A stretch of 24,140 nt of DNA from JBAXRT01 sp037131065 (GTDB lineage Bacteria; Bacteroidota; Bacteroidia; Bacteroidales; FEN-979), in the NCBI GenBank assembly GCA_037131065.1, contig JBAXRT010000033.1, positions 1 to 24,140 of the forward strand. The letters run 5' to 3'. Below are positions 1-8,370 of this stretch, piece after piece (the stretch's first letter is position 1; each line of letters starts with the position of its first letter). A program made the position numbers and the translations under genes. Under the pieces are notes generated by a model. That model saw only the letters and a program-made list of their open reading frames with translations, did no database searches and was not told the origin of the DNA.

Positions 1-325
1 AGCACTCCTGACACCTTGCAAACGTCCATAAACAATCGACCAAATCGGTGAACATGTGGAAAAGAAGCCCAACAGCAATGATTCTTGTTTGCCGGAAAAA
101 GAGAAGGATGAAATAAATCCCGATCGCGATCCAGGAATGGAGCGGGTGAAAGCCGATGCTGCAGCGGTTGGGATCGAAAAATGGAGTTGCTGCGAAGTGG
201 TCAAGGTCCACAATCATGGTTAGCATCAGGATCAGCCAGGCCCATTGCCAGCGATCGCGGAAAAAAATTAGTGCGATGATGAGAGGAAAACCCAGGTGAA
301 GTGTATAGTGAACGATCGTCTGCAT
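1..325 (-). CDS. DUF6122 family membrane protein, C-terminus cut by window edge
   Basis: Reading the minus strand from an ATG at 325 gives 108 codons open to the window edge, beginning MQTIVHYTLHLGFPLIIALI. Membrane-type hydrophobic segments lie at about residues 8-22, 28-40, 65-80 and 82-95. The conserved polar signature is visible: a DLDH motif, then FDPNRCSIGFHPLHS, then HMFTDLVDCLW near the end. From memory this matches DUF6122, a Bacteroidota family of about 110 residues, so only a few residues should be missing. The paired His/Asp motifs inside membrane segments recall the YdjM-type putative inner-membrane hydrolases, but no activity is established. The start lies 8 bp after the pdxB stop and an in-frame stop occurs shortly upstream, so this ATG is well supported and co-transcription with pdxB is likely. 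Confidence 0.8.
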   Translation of the reverse strand, partial: MQTIVHYTLHLGFPLIIALIFFRDRWQWAWLILMLTMIVDLDHFAATPFFDPNRCSIGFHPLHSWIAIGIYFILLFFRQTRIIAVGLLFHMFTDLVDCLWTFARCQEC

Positions 326-333
326 AAAGCTGG

Positions 334-1461
334 TCAGATCATTTGAAAACCAAGATCCATTAACTTATCGGAGATGGCAGGATCGGGATGGCTGAGATGA
401 ACGCGGTATGCCGGAAACTCCCTGCGCACCGGGTAGTTTTCGCGCTGACTTTCAAAAGAGGCAAAATCCCTTCTGAAACGGGCATCATCAGAAAGGATCG
501 GATAAGTGCGTAAAACCGCCTCACAGATAATCTCTTCAGCAGTCCAATTCTTAACGTCAATCCTGATCTCCGGGTTTTCAGGCACTGCAAGGCCGGAAGG
601 ATACCAATCCGAAAGCGGCAGACTGAAATGCTCTGCCAGCGCCCTCACGATCATTGCTGTTCCATTGGCTTTGCCGTCGAGTGAATAGCCGGCAATATGA
701 GGAGTGGCGATGAATGTCAGGGCAAGAAGCCCTGGATCGGGATTCGGCTCGTTTTCCCAAACATCCAGAACAGCACCTGACAATTTTTCTTCTGTTAAAG
801 CTACTTTAATAGCATGCGTTTGCACAACCTCACCCCTCGAGGAGTTGATCAGCCAGGTACACTTCTTCATCCGGCTAAGTGTCTCACCCCCGATCAGGTG
901 AAAAGTTCTGTCATTCCCCTCTTTTGTCAGCGGAACATGCAAAGTAATGATGTCTGATTCTTTCAGCGCCGTTTCGAGTGAGACAAACTTCCCGGGACCC
1001 TCTATCCTCTCACGTGGCGGGTCATTTAACAAAACCCGCATCCCAAGAAGCCTAGCCAGTTTCTCGACTTTCGAACCGACATTCCCGACTCCCACGATGC
1101 CAATGGTTTTGCTATCAAGTAAAAATTTCCCTTTAACCGAGATGGAAAAGAGTGCGGCGGCAATATACTGCATCACCGAAGAGGCATTGCATCCCGGTGC
1201 ATTAATCCAGTGAATCCCTGCTTTTTTGCAATATTCGGTATCAATATGGTCAAACCCAATCGTGGCAGTGGCAATGAATTTCACCGCAGTGTTGTGAAGC
1301 AGTTTTTCATCACACCGGGTCCTCGTCCGGATAAGTAAGGCATCAGCATACTGAATTGCATCCCGGCCTATCATCTTTGCCGGCAGATAAGTGATCAGGG
1401 CAAACGGTTCAAGAACTCCTTTCAGAAACGGGATCTTATCATCGGCCACAACCCTGATCAT
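334..1461 (-). CDS. pdxB: Erythronate-4-phosphate dehydrogenase PdxB
   Basis: This 375-residue protein is a D-2-hydroxyacid dehydrogenase with the PdxB architecture. It oxidises 4-phospho-D-erythronate to 2-oxo-3-hydroxy-4-phosphobutanoate with NAD, the second step of DXP-dependent pyridoxal phosphate synthesis in the cytoplasm. The Rossmann glycine motif GIVGVGNVG is at 121-129. The catalytic triad of the superfamily is visible as R209 (INSSRGEVV), E238 (WENEP) and H255 (PHIAGYS). After the catalytic core comes a C-terminal extension of about 85 residues, which is what separates PdxB (about 380 residues) from shorter relatives such as SerA or glyoxylate reductases. It begins ATG, 64 bp downstream of the activase stop, and is followed after 8 bp by the DUF6122 gene. 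No sign of damage is seen. Confidence 0.93.
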   Translation of the reverse strand: MIRVVADDKIPFLKGVLEPFALITYLPAKMIGRDAIQYADALLIRTRTRCDEKLLHNTAVKFIATATIGFDHIDTEYCKKAGIHWINAPGCNASSVMQYIAAALFSISVKGKFLLDSKTIGIVGVGNVGSKVEKLARLLGMRVLLNDPPRERIEGPGKFVSLETALKESDIITLHVPLTKEGNDRTFHLIGGETLSRMKKCTWLINSSRGEVVQTHAIKVALTEEKLSGAVLDVWENEPNPDPGLLALTFIATPHIAGYSLDGKANGTAMIVRALAEHFSLPLSDWYPSGLAVPENPEIRIDVKNWTAEEIICEAVLRTYPILSDDARFRRDFASFESQRENYPVRREFPAYRVHLSHPDPAISDKLMDLGFQMI

Positions 1462-1525
1462 GCTGGTTTTTTTTGTAATTCAGGCAACGAAGATAAGCAT
1501 TTGGAATATTATCTCTTCCCTCCCT

Positions 1526-4500
1526 TTACTGGAGATACGGCAGGATGATATCGTTTTTGTATTCGCTCGTACCATCGTAAGTAATCGTAACAACCGGGAT
1601 CCCGGTAAAACGACGGATCTCCTGCGTCATGGCTTCCGTCACGAGAGAAGGACAGCAGAAGGCGGGATTGGTCTGGACGAAAAGCCTGACACCCGGATAA
1701 TTTTCAAGAATATAGAATATCTTCAGGATGTTTTCGTAGGATTCGCCGGAATGATAAGGCGTGATATTAAATTTTGCCAGGTTCTTCTCCAGCTGCTTCG
1801 GGTTGATTACCGGGCGTTCACCGGTAAATTTTTTAAATTGCCGGTAATACTTTCCTTCGAGGATCTTCAGGGTGGAAAGCATGACCCTGAAAAGTCCCAT
1901 GTTGAAATATTCTCCCCTTGCAGCAGCCCGTCGCAGAACATTTTCGATCGTGAGCTTCACCAGGTCGGTATAGGGGGTGGTGATCGCTTCACCACCCGCC
2001 TCTTCGATGGCATGAACCAGGTGCTGGTTCATCACATCATTGTCGCGTACATAGAGATCCCCGAAAATGGCCACGCCCGGCCGGTGTCCCGTTCTCCTGT
2101 CTATTTTATCGAACAGTGAAACGGTTGCATTGACTGCTTCATCCATCGGCCTGTTCCCAAGGAACGCCTCTTCAAGTATCCCGATGCTTTGACCGATCAC
2201 CTGGTTGGTCTCGCCTTTGTGAACTTCATAGGGTCTGATCCTGCAGCCGGTTTTTCGGATCAGCCCTGCCAGCAGGTAAGCAAAGTAAGCAAAATAGCTG
2301 GCCCCCATCGAGATCTCCAGGTGCGATAACTCCCCGTAATAGACCCCTGCCTTTTCAAACCCGTTTCCGTAGGTTTCGAAAAGGTTCTTTATATACTGCG
2401 GATAGAACCTCAGGTTGCAGGCGATCCGTCCCTTTGCCATCCAGAGAATGGTGTTCTCCGGTTTCAGGTTGTGGCTCTCCACATAATCGATGAACTCCTG
2501 GGCAATGATGTTGACGGGAAGACACTGACCGGTGTTGTGGGCCATGCTCTTTCGGATGATCGTATCATCCGATCGCAGGGCCCGTGCATCGATCCCGATC
2601 CTCCGCAGGTTGGCCACCACAAGCGGCGAAACCAATGAATCCCAGTTGGGGAAAAGTAAAACCTTGCCATTGACCGCCGTCTCAAGCTTCGGCAACAGAT
2701 TAAAATCTTTTACCGGAGTTACTTCAGTGACCTCACGGGCATGATTTCTGAACGATCTCACCGCTGCCTCGATCCTGGTCTCATATCCTACGTTGGAGTC
2801 GTGGTCGTCGATCTGCAGGATGAGATAGGGCTTCTGAGAGAGGTTCATGATCTTCCTGAAATAATCGATGATGAAGGAGTCGGGGGCACATTTAAAAGCG
2901 GTGACCAGGACGGGGTAGAGATTCTTTTTAGATGCAGCTACCCTAGCAATCTCAAGGATCCGCGCTGAAAAGTGCCAGGGAACTTTCTTTAACAGGAGTT
3001 CCATCTCCTCCTGGAACGGTTCATCCGAAGGGATCATATCCTGGAAAAAGGTCTTGACTCCCATCCCGGTGAAGATATCCGGGATCCCTTTGTTCAGTGA
3101 CCCGGAGAGCACGACATAGGGCCTGCCGAGCAGTACCACCGAGACATCTTCCTGGCTGGCACTCTCATGGAGATAAAGAGCTGTTAGCGCCTCTCTCTTC
3201 TCCCGGTTGAAAGCAACCGCCTCTTCGAAAGCCGTCCGGATAGCCGCCGGGGTTATCGGAAAATCAACAATTGGATCCAGGACCGACCTGAGCTGCTGCA
3301 GGACCCTGCCGTTCCCGTATTTGAAATTCAACAGCGGGGAGATAAGCTTCTGCTGAACCTGTTTGTCCTTAAGGGCAAAGACCAGGGAGGCCGAGTATTG
3401 TGTATAGTAACAGTAAAGCCTCTCGGCGTCCTCAGGCTTTTCCCTCGCCTCCAGGAAGAAAGGAAGGAAAATATAATCTGCCTTTTCAGAGAGATAGGCA
3501 ACATGGCCGTAAATCGAATCAACCGGAGCACAGAACTCTGCCCCGGCGATCCGTTTCCCCTCCTTCACCGGGTCGAGGAAATTCTCGCTGGTGATGGTTT
3601 TAATCCCCAGATTAGCGAAGAAACGTCTCCAGAGGGTAAGCTCATCAAAAAGATGAAGCGAGGCCGGGATACCGATGATGATATCACTTTTCGGACTCCG
3701 TGTTTGTCTGACATGGAAAAGTTTTTTTCTTGCCTCAAGCAGGTTAAAGCCTGATGCCCGGGCATGGATAAACTTCCGTGAATGCTCATCCCGGCCACAG
3801 AGGAATCCGTAACTCTCCGGCTGGCCCATGACCGTAGCGTGACTGATTCGGCAATGGTTCGTGCAGAGACGGCAGACCTCCGTCCACATGGGTATTGATT
3901 CCCTGTAAAGCCCTGTACCACGGAAGCGAGTTGCTTCGACTTTTTCTTCCACAAGCAGAAGCGTCACTCCGAGGGCACCGGTCAGGTGACAATATTCTGA
4001 GACAAAGATCTTCTTCTTCAGTTTTTGTTCAAAGGCCGCAACGAGCGACCGGTTCTTTGCCGTCGCACCCTGGAAACAAATCTGCTCCCCGATGGAGGCC
4101 TCGATCGCTACCTTTTTAAGGTAGTTCTCTCGCACCGAATGGAGAACCGTGGCCAGGATCTCCTCCAAAGCATATCCCTGGTTAAGCAGATGGTTGATGT
4201 CGCGTTCCATGAAAACCGTGCACCGGTCGCTGGCAAGGGGAGCCTTCATCCCCTCGCTCCTGGCAGAATAGTCCGATAGGTCACAGCCAAGTTTTTTCGC
4301 CTGCTCCTCGATAAAACTCCCGGTCCCGGCTGCGCAAATGGCATTCATCTGCGAAAAGGTCACCACCCCTTTATGCATGAGGGTGAACTTGGCATCCTGT
4401 CCACCGATCTCGATGATCGTATCCGTTCCGGGATTCAACTCATAGGCTGACCTGGCATGAGCCGTGATCTCATCCACGACCAGGTCTGCGCCGATGATCT

Positions 4501-5737
4501 TCCCAATAAATTTTCGCCCGGAACCGGTCGTCCCGGCTGAACTGATCTTCAACTTGCCTCGCGCCCTTGCTTCAAGATCTTCGATGGCTTCAAAGATCGA
4601 CCGGACAGCATCCAGCGGCTTCCCTGAAGTGTAAGTATAGAACCCGGCAACTGGTTTGTTCGTTTCATCCAGCAAAACAGCCTTGGTGCTCGTCGATCCG
4701 ATGTCGATCCCCAGAATGACCGGAGTTTCTGTTCCAGGATCAATTCTCTGGTAGAGATCTGCCTGGACCGCGACAGGATGACGGGTCACGACAGGGATGA
4801 ATTCCAGGGAGTCAAGATAACGGAATGACGGATACTCCGCGTTTTTCAAAATCAGCGGTTCGTAATAATAGTTGCGCCTGGTCTCTTCCGGAAGAAGGAT
4901 CTCTTCAAAGGAATTCATATTAATGTTCACCACGGCAGGCTGCTTCCCTTTCAGAAGTTCGATAGCGCCTATGGCGCCAAAAAGATGCGAATCTTCATTT
5001 CTGAGCAGCGTGAGGTTGAGTAAGCCTTCAAGATGCCGGATGACCGCTCCGTTCCTGGCCACCCCGCCTGTGATGATGATCGGTCCTGCGACCTCTTCCC
5101 GGCTGAAAAGAGTATCGGTAATATTTTTTGCCAGCCCCTTGCAGAGGCTGTCGCAAATTGCTTCAGGTGAATGACCCTGCTGCTGGGCGTGGATCAGGTC
5201 GGTCTTGGCAAAGACCGCACAGCGGGAGGCGATGTCAGGGACGGGAGCCGTATTTCCAAGCGCTTTCCCGCAAAGTTCCTCAATACCGCTGAGGTTCAGG
5301 CGGGAAGCCTGCTGGTCAAGGAAGCTGCCGGTGCCGGCTGCGCAGGAGGAGTTGGTCCTGGCCGATTCATATCCTCCCTTCTCGTTCAGCCGGATGATCA
5401 TGAACTTTTCGGCTCCCACCTGGAGGATGGAGCGGGCCTGAGGCATCACTTTTTTTACTGCAGCGATCAGGGCAACCTGGGAATTAAAGGAAACAATAAA
5501 ACCCGGATTGAGCGAAGGATGCTGAACAGCCGCGATGGCTTTGATCTCCGACGGGTCTATTCCTGCCAATGCCAGTATCATGGTCTGGCGGATCCTGCCA
5601 TGGTGAAAAAGATATTGCTTCCGGTGAATAGTCCCGTGATGATCCTCCAGGACCAGGGAGAGGGAAACAGAACCGATGTCTATACCCAGGTAAAACTTTT
5701 TTTTCGATTTTTCAGTTTCGCTTTTTGGGCTGCTCAT
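1526..5737 (-). CDS. Giant acyl-CoA dehydratase activase-like protein (two BadF/BadG ATPase domains, DUF2229, dehydratase-like tail)
   Basis: The 1403-residue cytoplasmic protein carries two ASKHA-fold ATPase domains of the BadF/BadG/BcrA/BcrD type. Domain 1 spans about 16-265 (phosphate loop GIDIGS at 18-23) and domain 2 about 341-598 (GIDIGSTSTK at 343-352). Each keeps the two cysteines that in HgdC-type activases hold a [4Fe-4S] cluster: C132 in CAAGTGSF and C173 in CAVFAKTD, then C468 in CAAGTGSF and C506 in CTVFMERD. A CxxCxxxC motif follows at 622/625/629, then a DUF2229-type region from about 684 and a tail resembling dehydratase D components, with cysteines at 736, 950, 1072, 1107 and 1361-1362. 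The known role of such activases is ATP-driven low-potential electron transfer to radical dehydratases or related double-cubane-cluster proteins. No such partner is seen here, so the substrate is unknown. Proteins of this size and layout are common in Bacteroidales. Confidence 0.88.
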   Translation of the reverse strand: MSSPKSETEKSKKKFYLGIDIGSVSLSLVLEDHHGTIHRKQYLFHHGRIRQTMILALAGIDPSEIKAIAAVQHPSLNPGFIVSFNSQVALIAAVKKVMPQARSILQVGAEKFMIIRLNEKGGYESARTNSSCAAGTGSFLDQQASRLNLSGIEELCGKALGNTAPVPDIASRCAVFAKTDLIHAQQQGHSPEAICDSLCKGLAKNITDTLFSREEVAGPIIITGGVARNGAVIRHLEGLLNLTLLRNEDSHLFGAIGAIELLKGKQPAVVNINMNSFEEILLPEETRRNYYYEPLILKNAEYPSFRYLDSLEFIPVVTRHPVAVQADLYQRIDPGTETPVILGIDIGSTSTKAVLLDETNKPVAGFYTYTSGKPLDAVRSIFEAIEDLEARARGKLKISSAGTTGSGRKFIGKIIGADLVVDEITAHARSAYELNPGTDTIIEIGGQDAKFTLMHKGVVTFSQMNAICAAGTGSFIEEQAKKLGCDLSDYSARSEGMKAPLASDRCTVFMERDINHLLNQGYALEEILATVLHSVRENYLKKVAIEASIGEQICFQGATAKNRSLVAAFEQKLKKKIFVSEYCHLTGALGVTLLLVEEKVEATRFRGTGLYRESIPMWTEVCRLCTNHCRISHATVMGQPESYGFLCGRDEHSRKFIHARASGFNLLEARKKLFHVRQTRSPKSDIIIGIPASLHLFDELTLWRRFFANLGIKTITSENFLDPVKEGKRIAGAEFCAPVDSIYGHVAYLSEKADYIFLPFFLEAREKPEDAERLYCYYTQYSASLVFALKDKQVQQKLISPLLNFKYGNGRVLQQLRSVLDPIVDFPITPAAIRTAFEEAVAFNREKREALTALYLHESASQEDVSVVLLGRPYVVLSGSLNKGIPDIFTGMGVKTFFQDMIPSDEPFQEEMELLLKKVPWHFSARILEIARVAASKKNLYPVLVTAFKCAPDSFIIDYFRKIMNLSQKPYLILQIDDHDSNVGYETRIEAAVRSFRNHAREVTEVTPVKDFNLLPKLETAVNGKVLLFPNWDSLVSPLVVANLRRIGIDARALRSDDTIIRKSMAHNTGQCLPVNIIAQEFIDYVESHNLKPENTILWMAKGRIACNLRFYPQYIKNLFETYGNGFEKAGVYYGELSHLEISMGASYFAYFAYLLAGLIRKTGCRIRPYEVHKGETNQVIGQSIGILEEAFLGNRPMDEAVNATVSLFDKIDRRTGHRPGVAIFGDLYVRDNDVMNQHLVHAIEEAGGEAITTPYTDLVKLTIENVLRRAAARGEYFNMGLFRVMLSTLKILEGKYYRQFKKFTGERPVINPKQLEKNLAKFNITPYHSGESYENILKIFYILENYPGVRLFVQTNPAFCCPSLVTEAMTQEIRRFTGIPVVTITYDGTSEYKNDIILPYLQ

Positions 5738-5776
5738 GAAAAATCCCGGTTAACCATCGTTTGGATTTTAATCATC

Positions 5777-5784
5777 CAAAAATA
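5777..5784 (-). promoter_or_regulatory. Candidate -7 box for the activase gene
   Basis: On the minus strand this reads TATTTTTG, a full match to the Bacteroidota -7 element TAnnTTTG. It would place the transcription start near 5770, about 33 nt before the activase ATG. No well-spaced -33 TTG is seen, so the call rests on the -7 box alone. Confidence 0.45.
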
Positions 5785-5821
5785 GGGAAATCAGTTCAGC
5801 AAGACATGGTTTATAATTTTT

Positions 5822-5829
5822 TAACTTTG
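5822..5829 (+). promoter_or_regulatory. Candidate -7 box for the small beta-grasp gene
   Basis: This reads TAACTTTG, a full match to TAnnTTTG, ending 22 nt before the TTG start at 5852. Together with the minus-strand box at 5777-5784 it makes the 114-bp gap a divergent promoter region. No clear -33 element accompanies it. Confidence 0.45.
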
Positions 5830-5851
5830 AGTAGACGCAAAAAATTATCTT

Positions 5852-6052
5852 TTGAAAGTCTATATAAACAATAAAGAGATCGATATCTTCCGCGGGGCGA
5901 CCATCCTGGATGCCGTACGGAAATATTCACCTCACTCCTGCCGCAGGGTTATGAACGAAACCTTAATGGTAATAGACCGTTTCGGTAACCGTACCGAACC
6001 CGACGGGGAACCGACCGAAGGGCAGCATTTCCAGTTGAAAATGAATAAATGA
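5852..6052 (+). CDS. Small beta-grasp-like protein resembling a ferredoxin N-terminus, without Fe-S cysteines
   Basis: The 66-residue product begins MKVYINNKEIDIFRGATILD, the pattern of the beta-grasp [2Fe-2S] domains at the N-termini of NuoG and formate dehydrogenase subunits (beta hairpin, then G-T-I-L-D-A and a helix). The cysteines that would bind a cluster are missing; the only one is C30. The end, PTEGQHFQLKMNK, looks like a final strand, so the chain may be a complete minimal beta-grasp fold. The start must be TTG: an in-frame TGA lies eight codons upstream, no ATG or GTG falls between, and the next ATG would remove the fold's first half. It diverges from the activase gene and converges with the His-rich gene. 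Function is unknown; a protein-binding or adaptor role is only a guess. Confidence 0.62.
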   Translation: MKVYINNKEIDIFRGATILDAVRKYSPHSCRRVMNETLMVIDRFGNRTEPDGEPTEGQHFQLKMNK

Positions 6053-6069
6053 TTTTCAGCAGATCATTC

Positions 6070-6432
6070 CTATTTCCCCGAACCCTTCAGGATCTTGTCA
6101 ATAAACCCGGTGATCCCGTCGATGATACCCTGCAGGCCAATCTGCCCGATATAATTGATCAGCTTTATAATCAGGGGGAGCAGCGCAATGATAAGGATCA
6201 CAGCAATGACCAGGATAATGATTCCGGCCACGATGACCAGGCTCCTGAGTTTTGGGTTGTTTTTGATTGATGAAAGAATATTGAGCAGGTAGTTTTGATC
6301 ATCATGCCCGTGGCGGGAGGGATAGTGATCATCCCTGTACCTTGTCTGGTTATAATAAGATTGATGGTGGTCATCATGGTGGTCATATCTGCTGTCTTTA
6401 TTCCTGTGTTCAAAAAAATCTTCGAATCCCAT
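6070..6432 (-). CDS. Small membrane protein with a histidine-rich N-terminal tail
   Basis: The 120-residue product has a hydrophilic first half rich in His, Asp and Tyr (H9, H18, H19, H22, H23, H36, H41, H43, with DHHDDHHQ at 17-24) and a strongly hydrophobic stretch at about 64-92 that could form one long or two short membrane helices. A second, amphipathic segment with regular Gly and Ile residues follows at 94-115. I do not recognise a family. The His/Asp cluster could bind divalent metal such as Zn, Ni or Cu, but this is inference from composition only. The gene starts with ATG, lies downstream of the 6511-6816 gene on the same strand beyond a terminator-like hairpin, and ends 17 bp from the end of the convergent beta-grasp gene. 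Confidence 0.62.
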   Translation of the reverse strand: MGFEDFFEHRNKDSRYDHHDDHHQSYYNQTRYRDDHYPSRHGHDDQNYLLNILSSIKNNPKLRSLVIVAGIIILVIAVILIIALLPLIIKLINYIGQIGLQGIIDGITGFIDKILKGSGK

Positions 6433-6463
6433 ATGAATTGTATTTATCAGTTAAAAATAATTA

Positions 6464-6482
6464 CCGTGAAAGAGATTCACGG
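6464..6482 (-). terminator. Intrinsic terminator-like hairpin after the 6511-6816 gene
   Basis: A perfect 7-bp inverted repeat, CCGTGAA (6464-6470) and TTCACGG (6476-6482), has a 5-nt loop. On the minus strand it lies about 28 nt past the stop of the small exported-protein gene and is followed by the T-rich tract TAATTATTTTTAAC. It probably ends that transcript before the His-rich gene. Confidence 0.5.
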
Positions 6483-6510
6483 CATGTTAAAATTTCAGGA
6501 GATAAAAAAA

Positions 6511-6816
6511 TCAGATGGTTTTCGGGGGTTGCCACACTGGGGTTGGCAGGCAATCGGGGGTAAACTGGGTGACAGGCTGAACATTTTCCATTGTAAAATA
6601 CGATAATGGCATCTCCTCAAAAAAAGCGAGATGGAGGCCGTCCTCATCACCAGTGTCATGTATTGTTAATTCATAACGATCAGAGGTTTCTCCGGGAGTT
6701 TGGTTCTGTGATTCAGAATAAAGAGTATGCCCTTCTGAAGGAGCAGACAGGTACTCTCCCATACAGATGACTGTCGCGAAAAATACCATTACTGCCAAAA
6801 GAGCAAAGCGCTTCAT
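6511..6816 (-). CDS. Small exported protein of unknown function
   Basis: Starting from the ATG at 6816 the product has 101 residues and opens with a good Sec signal peptide, MKRFALLAVMVFFATVICMG, followed by a polar, acidic region (Gln-, Glu- and Asp-rich) with no recognisable domain and one cysteine near the end. The frame can be extended six codons to a TTG, but that codon lies inside a perfect TACCTTTG promoter element at 6832-6839, so the ATG is the better start. The mature part is only about 80 residues, and no lipobox is clear, though C19 sits at the end of the hydrophobic stretch. Function unknown. It diverges from the 5'-nucleotidase-type gene, which starts 100 bp away. Confidence 0.55.
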   Translation of the reverse strand: MKRFALLAVMVFFATVICMGEYLSAPSEGHTLYSESQNQTPGETSDRYELTIHDTGDEDGLHLAFFEEMPLSYFTMENVQPVTQFTPDCLPTPVWQPPKTI

Positions 6817-6831
6817 GAACTTTCTTTGATG

Positions 6832-6839
6832 CAAAGGTA
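6832..6839 (-). promoter_or_regulatory. -7 box for the small exported-protein gene
   Basis: On the minus strand this is TACCTTTG, within GTACCTTTGCA. The same 11 bases occur at 10992-11002 in front of the alkaline phosphatase gene. It puts the transcription start near 6825, about 9 nt before the ATG at 6816, and rules out the longer TTG start. Confidence 0.55.
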
Positions 6840-6889
6840 CGAAAAACTGCCGTCGGTTTTTCCTGTATCCCCGATTCCGGAGAACTTAC

Positions 6890-6897
6890 TATTTTTG
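6890..6897 (+). promoter_or_regulatory. -7 box for the 5'-nucleotidase-type gene
   Basis: This is TATTTTTG, a full match to TAnnTTTG, ending 18 nt before the ATG at 6916. It excludes the longer in-frame start at 6826, which lies upstream of the box. No good -33 partner is seen. Confidence 0.5.
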
Positions 6898-6915
6898 CTT
6901 TATATCCCACAAACG

Positions 6916-8370
6916 ATGAAAAATATCATTACCCTGATGACGGGAATTTTTTTCCTGCTCATTTCCGTGGCCGGCTTCGCGGAACTCAAGCCCTCCTCCG
7001 TCTCTACCGAGATTATCATCTTGCATACTAACGATATGCACTCCAAGATCGATAATCTTCCCAAGCTGGCCTATCTCCTCGACAGCCTGCGGAATAGTTA
7101 CCCTATCGTTTTCCTTGTCGCTGCAGGTGACAATTTTACAGGCAACCCAGTTGTTGATATGGTAGCCGATAAGGGTTATCCAATGGTCGACCTGATGAAC
7201 CAGTGTGGCTTCCAGGTGACGGCCATCGGTAACCACGAGTTCGATATGGGCCAGGAGATGCTCAACCACAGGATTGACCAGGCCCAATTCCCCTTTATCT
7301 CCTGCAATATCCGGGTGGTTGGAGGGATTCTTCGCCAGCCTGAGCCATTCACAAATATGATCGCCGGAAAAGACATCTCCATCGCTTTTCTCAGTGCGAT
7401 CGAGCTGAATGACCAGGGTATTCCGGATACCCATCCTTCAAGGGTTGCCGGACTGGCCTTCAGCGATCCTGTAAAAAAGATGAAGGAGTTTGCATGGCTG
7501 AAGGATAAATATACTATCCTCATCGGGCTGACCCACCTCGGTGTTGAAACCGACATGCGCCTTGCCGACTCGATGCCCCAACTCGACCTGATCATAGGGG
7601 GACATTCGCACACCGTGATCGATCCTCCTCTTATTGAGAACGGCGTGATGATCGTTCAGGCAGGGGCAAACATGAAGTACATCGGGAAGACAACCCTCAC
7701 GGTCGAAAACGGAAAATTGACCGGCCGCAAGGATGAGATCATCCCTGTGAGCAACCTGAAAGGGATCAACCCGAAAGTCCAGGCCTCGGTCGACAATTAC
7801 AACCTGAATGAGGCCTTCAGCCAGGTGATCGGCTATGCCGAAGCACCACTGGAGGGTTACGATGAGATCGGCAGCCTCATGACCGACGCCCTGAAACACC
7901 GGCTCAAAGTCGATTTCGCATTCCAGAACCGTGGCGGGATCAGGGTTCAGAACATCGCGCCAGGGAATATTACCCTCAAGGATGTTTACCAGCTCGATCC
8001 ATTCAACAATCAGATGGTGATCTTTAAAATGAACCTTGCCGAGATCACCTCCCTCATCTGTAATGCCTTTAACATCGAAAAAACAATCGACCTGATGGTC
8101 TCCGGACTGAAATACACGGTAACCACAAACCCCGATGGTACATGCGCCTCCGTGGAAATCACCGATAAGGAGGGAAAACCGCTGAACCCGTCAAAGGAAT
8201 ATCTCGTCGCGATGAACAGTTACATGGCCGCGAGTTACAGGTTCGACCATCGTGATCCTGGAACTACCGCCTCCTCCACCTCCGTCCAGATCCTGATTGA
8301 ATATCTCGAAGCAGTTAAAAACGTTAACTATGCAGGTGTGAAAAGGACATTCCTAAATACCGGAAAGTGA
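6916..8370 (+). CDS. Exported 5'-nucleotidase/UshA-type metallophosphoesterase
   Basis: The 484-residue product has a signal peptide (MKNIITLMTGIFFLLISVAG) and the two-domain layout of bacterial 5'-nucleotidases, which hydrolyse nucleotides or related phosphoesters in the periplasm using two metal ions. Metal-binding motifs of the N-terminal calcineurin-type domain are all visible: D40 and H42 (HTNDMH), D72 (AAGDNFTGN), N106-H107 (GNHEFD), H207 (THLG), and H230/H232 (GGHSH). The C-terminal substrate-binding domain shows FQNRGGIR and YQLDPFNNQMV. At under 500 residues it is shorter than E. coli UshA, but typical of Bacteroidota homologues, which often split the domains into separate genes; here they stay fused. 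Its stop overlaps the GTG start of the next gene by 4 bp. The true substrate (nucleotide, cyclic nucleotide or NAD) cannot be told from sequence. Confidence 0.9.
   Translation: MKNIITLMTGIFFLLISVAGFAELKPSSVSTEIIILHTNDMHSKIDNLPKLAYLLDSLRNSYPIVFLVAAGDNFTGNPVVDMVADKGYPMVDLMNQCGFQVTAIGNHEFDMGQEMLNHRIDQAQFPFISCNIRVVGGILRQPEPFTNMIAGKDISIAFLSAIELNDQGIPDTHPSRVAGLAFSDPVKKMKEFAWLKDKYTILIGLTHLGVETDMRLADSMPQLDLIIGGHSHTVIDPPLIENGVMIVQAGANMKYIGKTTLTVENGKLTGRKDEIIPVSNLKGINPKVQASVDNYNLNEAFSQVIGYAEAPLEGYDEIGSLMTDALKHRLKVDFAFQNRGGIRVQNIAPGNITLKDVYQLDPFNNQMVIFKMNLAEITSLICNAFNIEKTIDLMVSGLKYTVTTNPDGTCASVEITDKEGKPLNPSKEYLVAMNSYMAASYRFDHRDPGTTASSTSVQILIEYLEAVKNVNYAGVKRTFLNTGK

Noticed and set aside
1391..2119. Long plus-strand frame of 242 codons opposite the activase
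   Set aside because: It is antisense to the activase tail and has no recognisable domain; codon pattern follows the real gene on the other strand.
6826..6915. Longer 5' extension of the nucleotidase gene from TTG 6826
   Set aside because: It contains the TATTTTTG promoter element and precedes the signal peptide by 30 residues that do not fit one; ATG 6916 gives a normal signal peptide.
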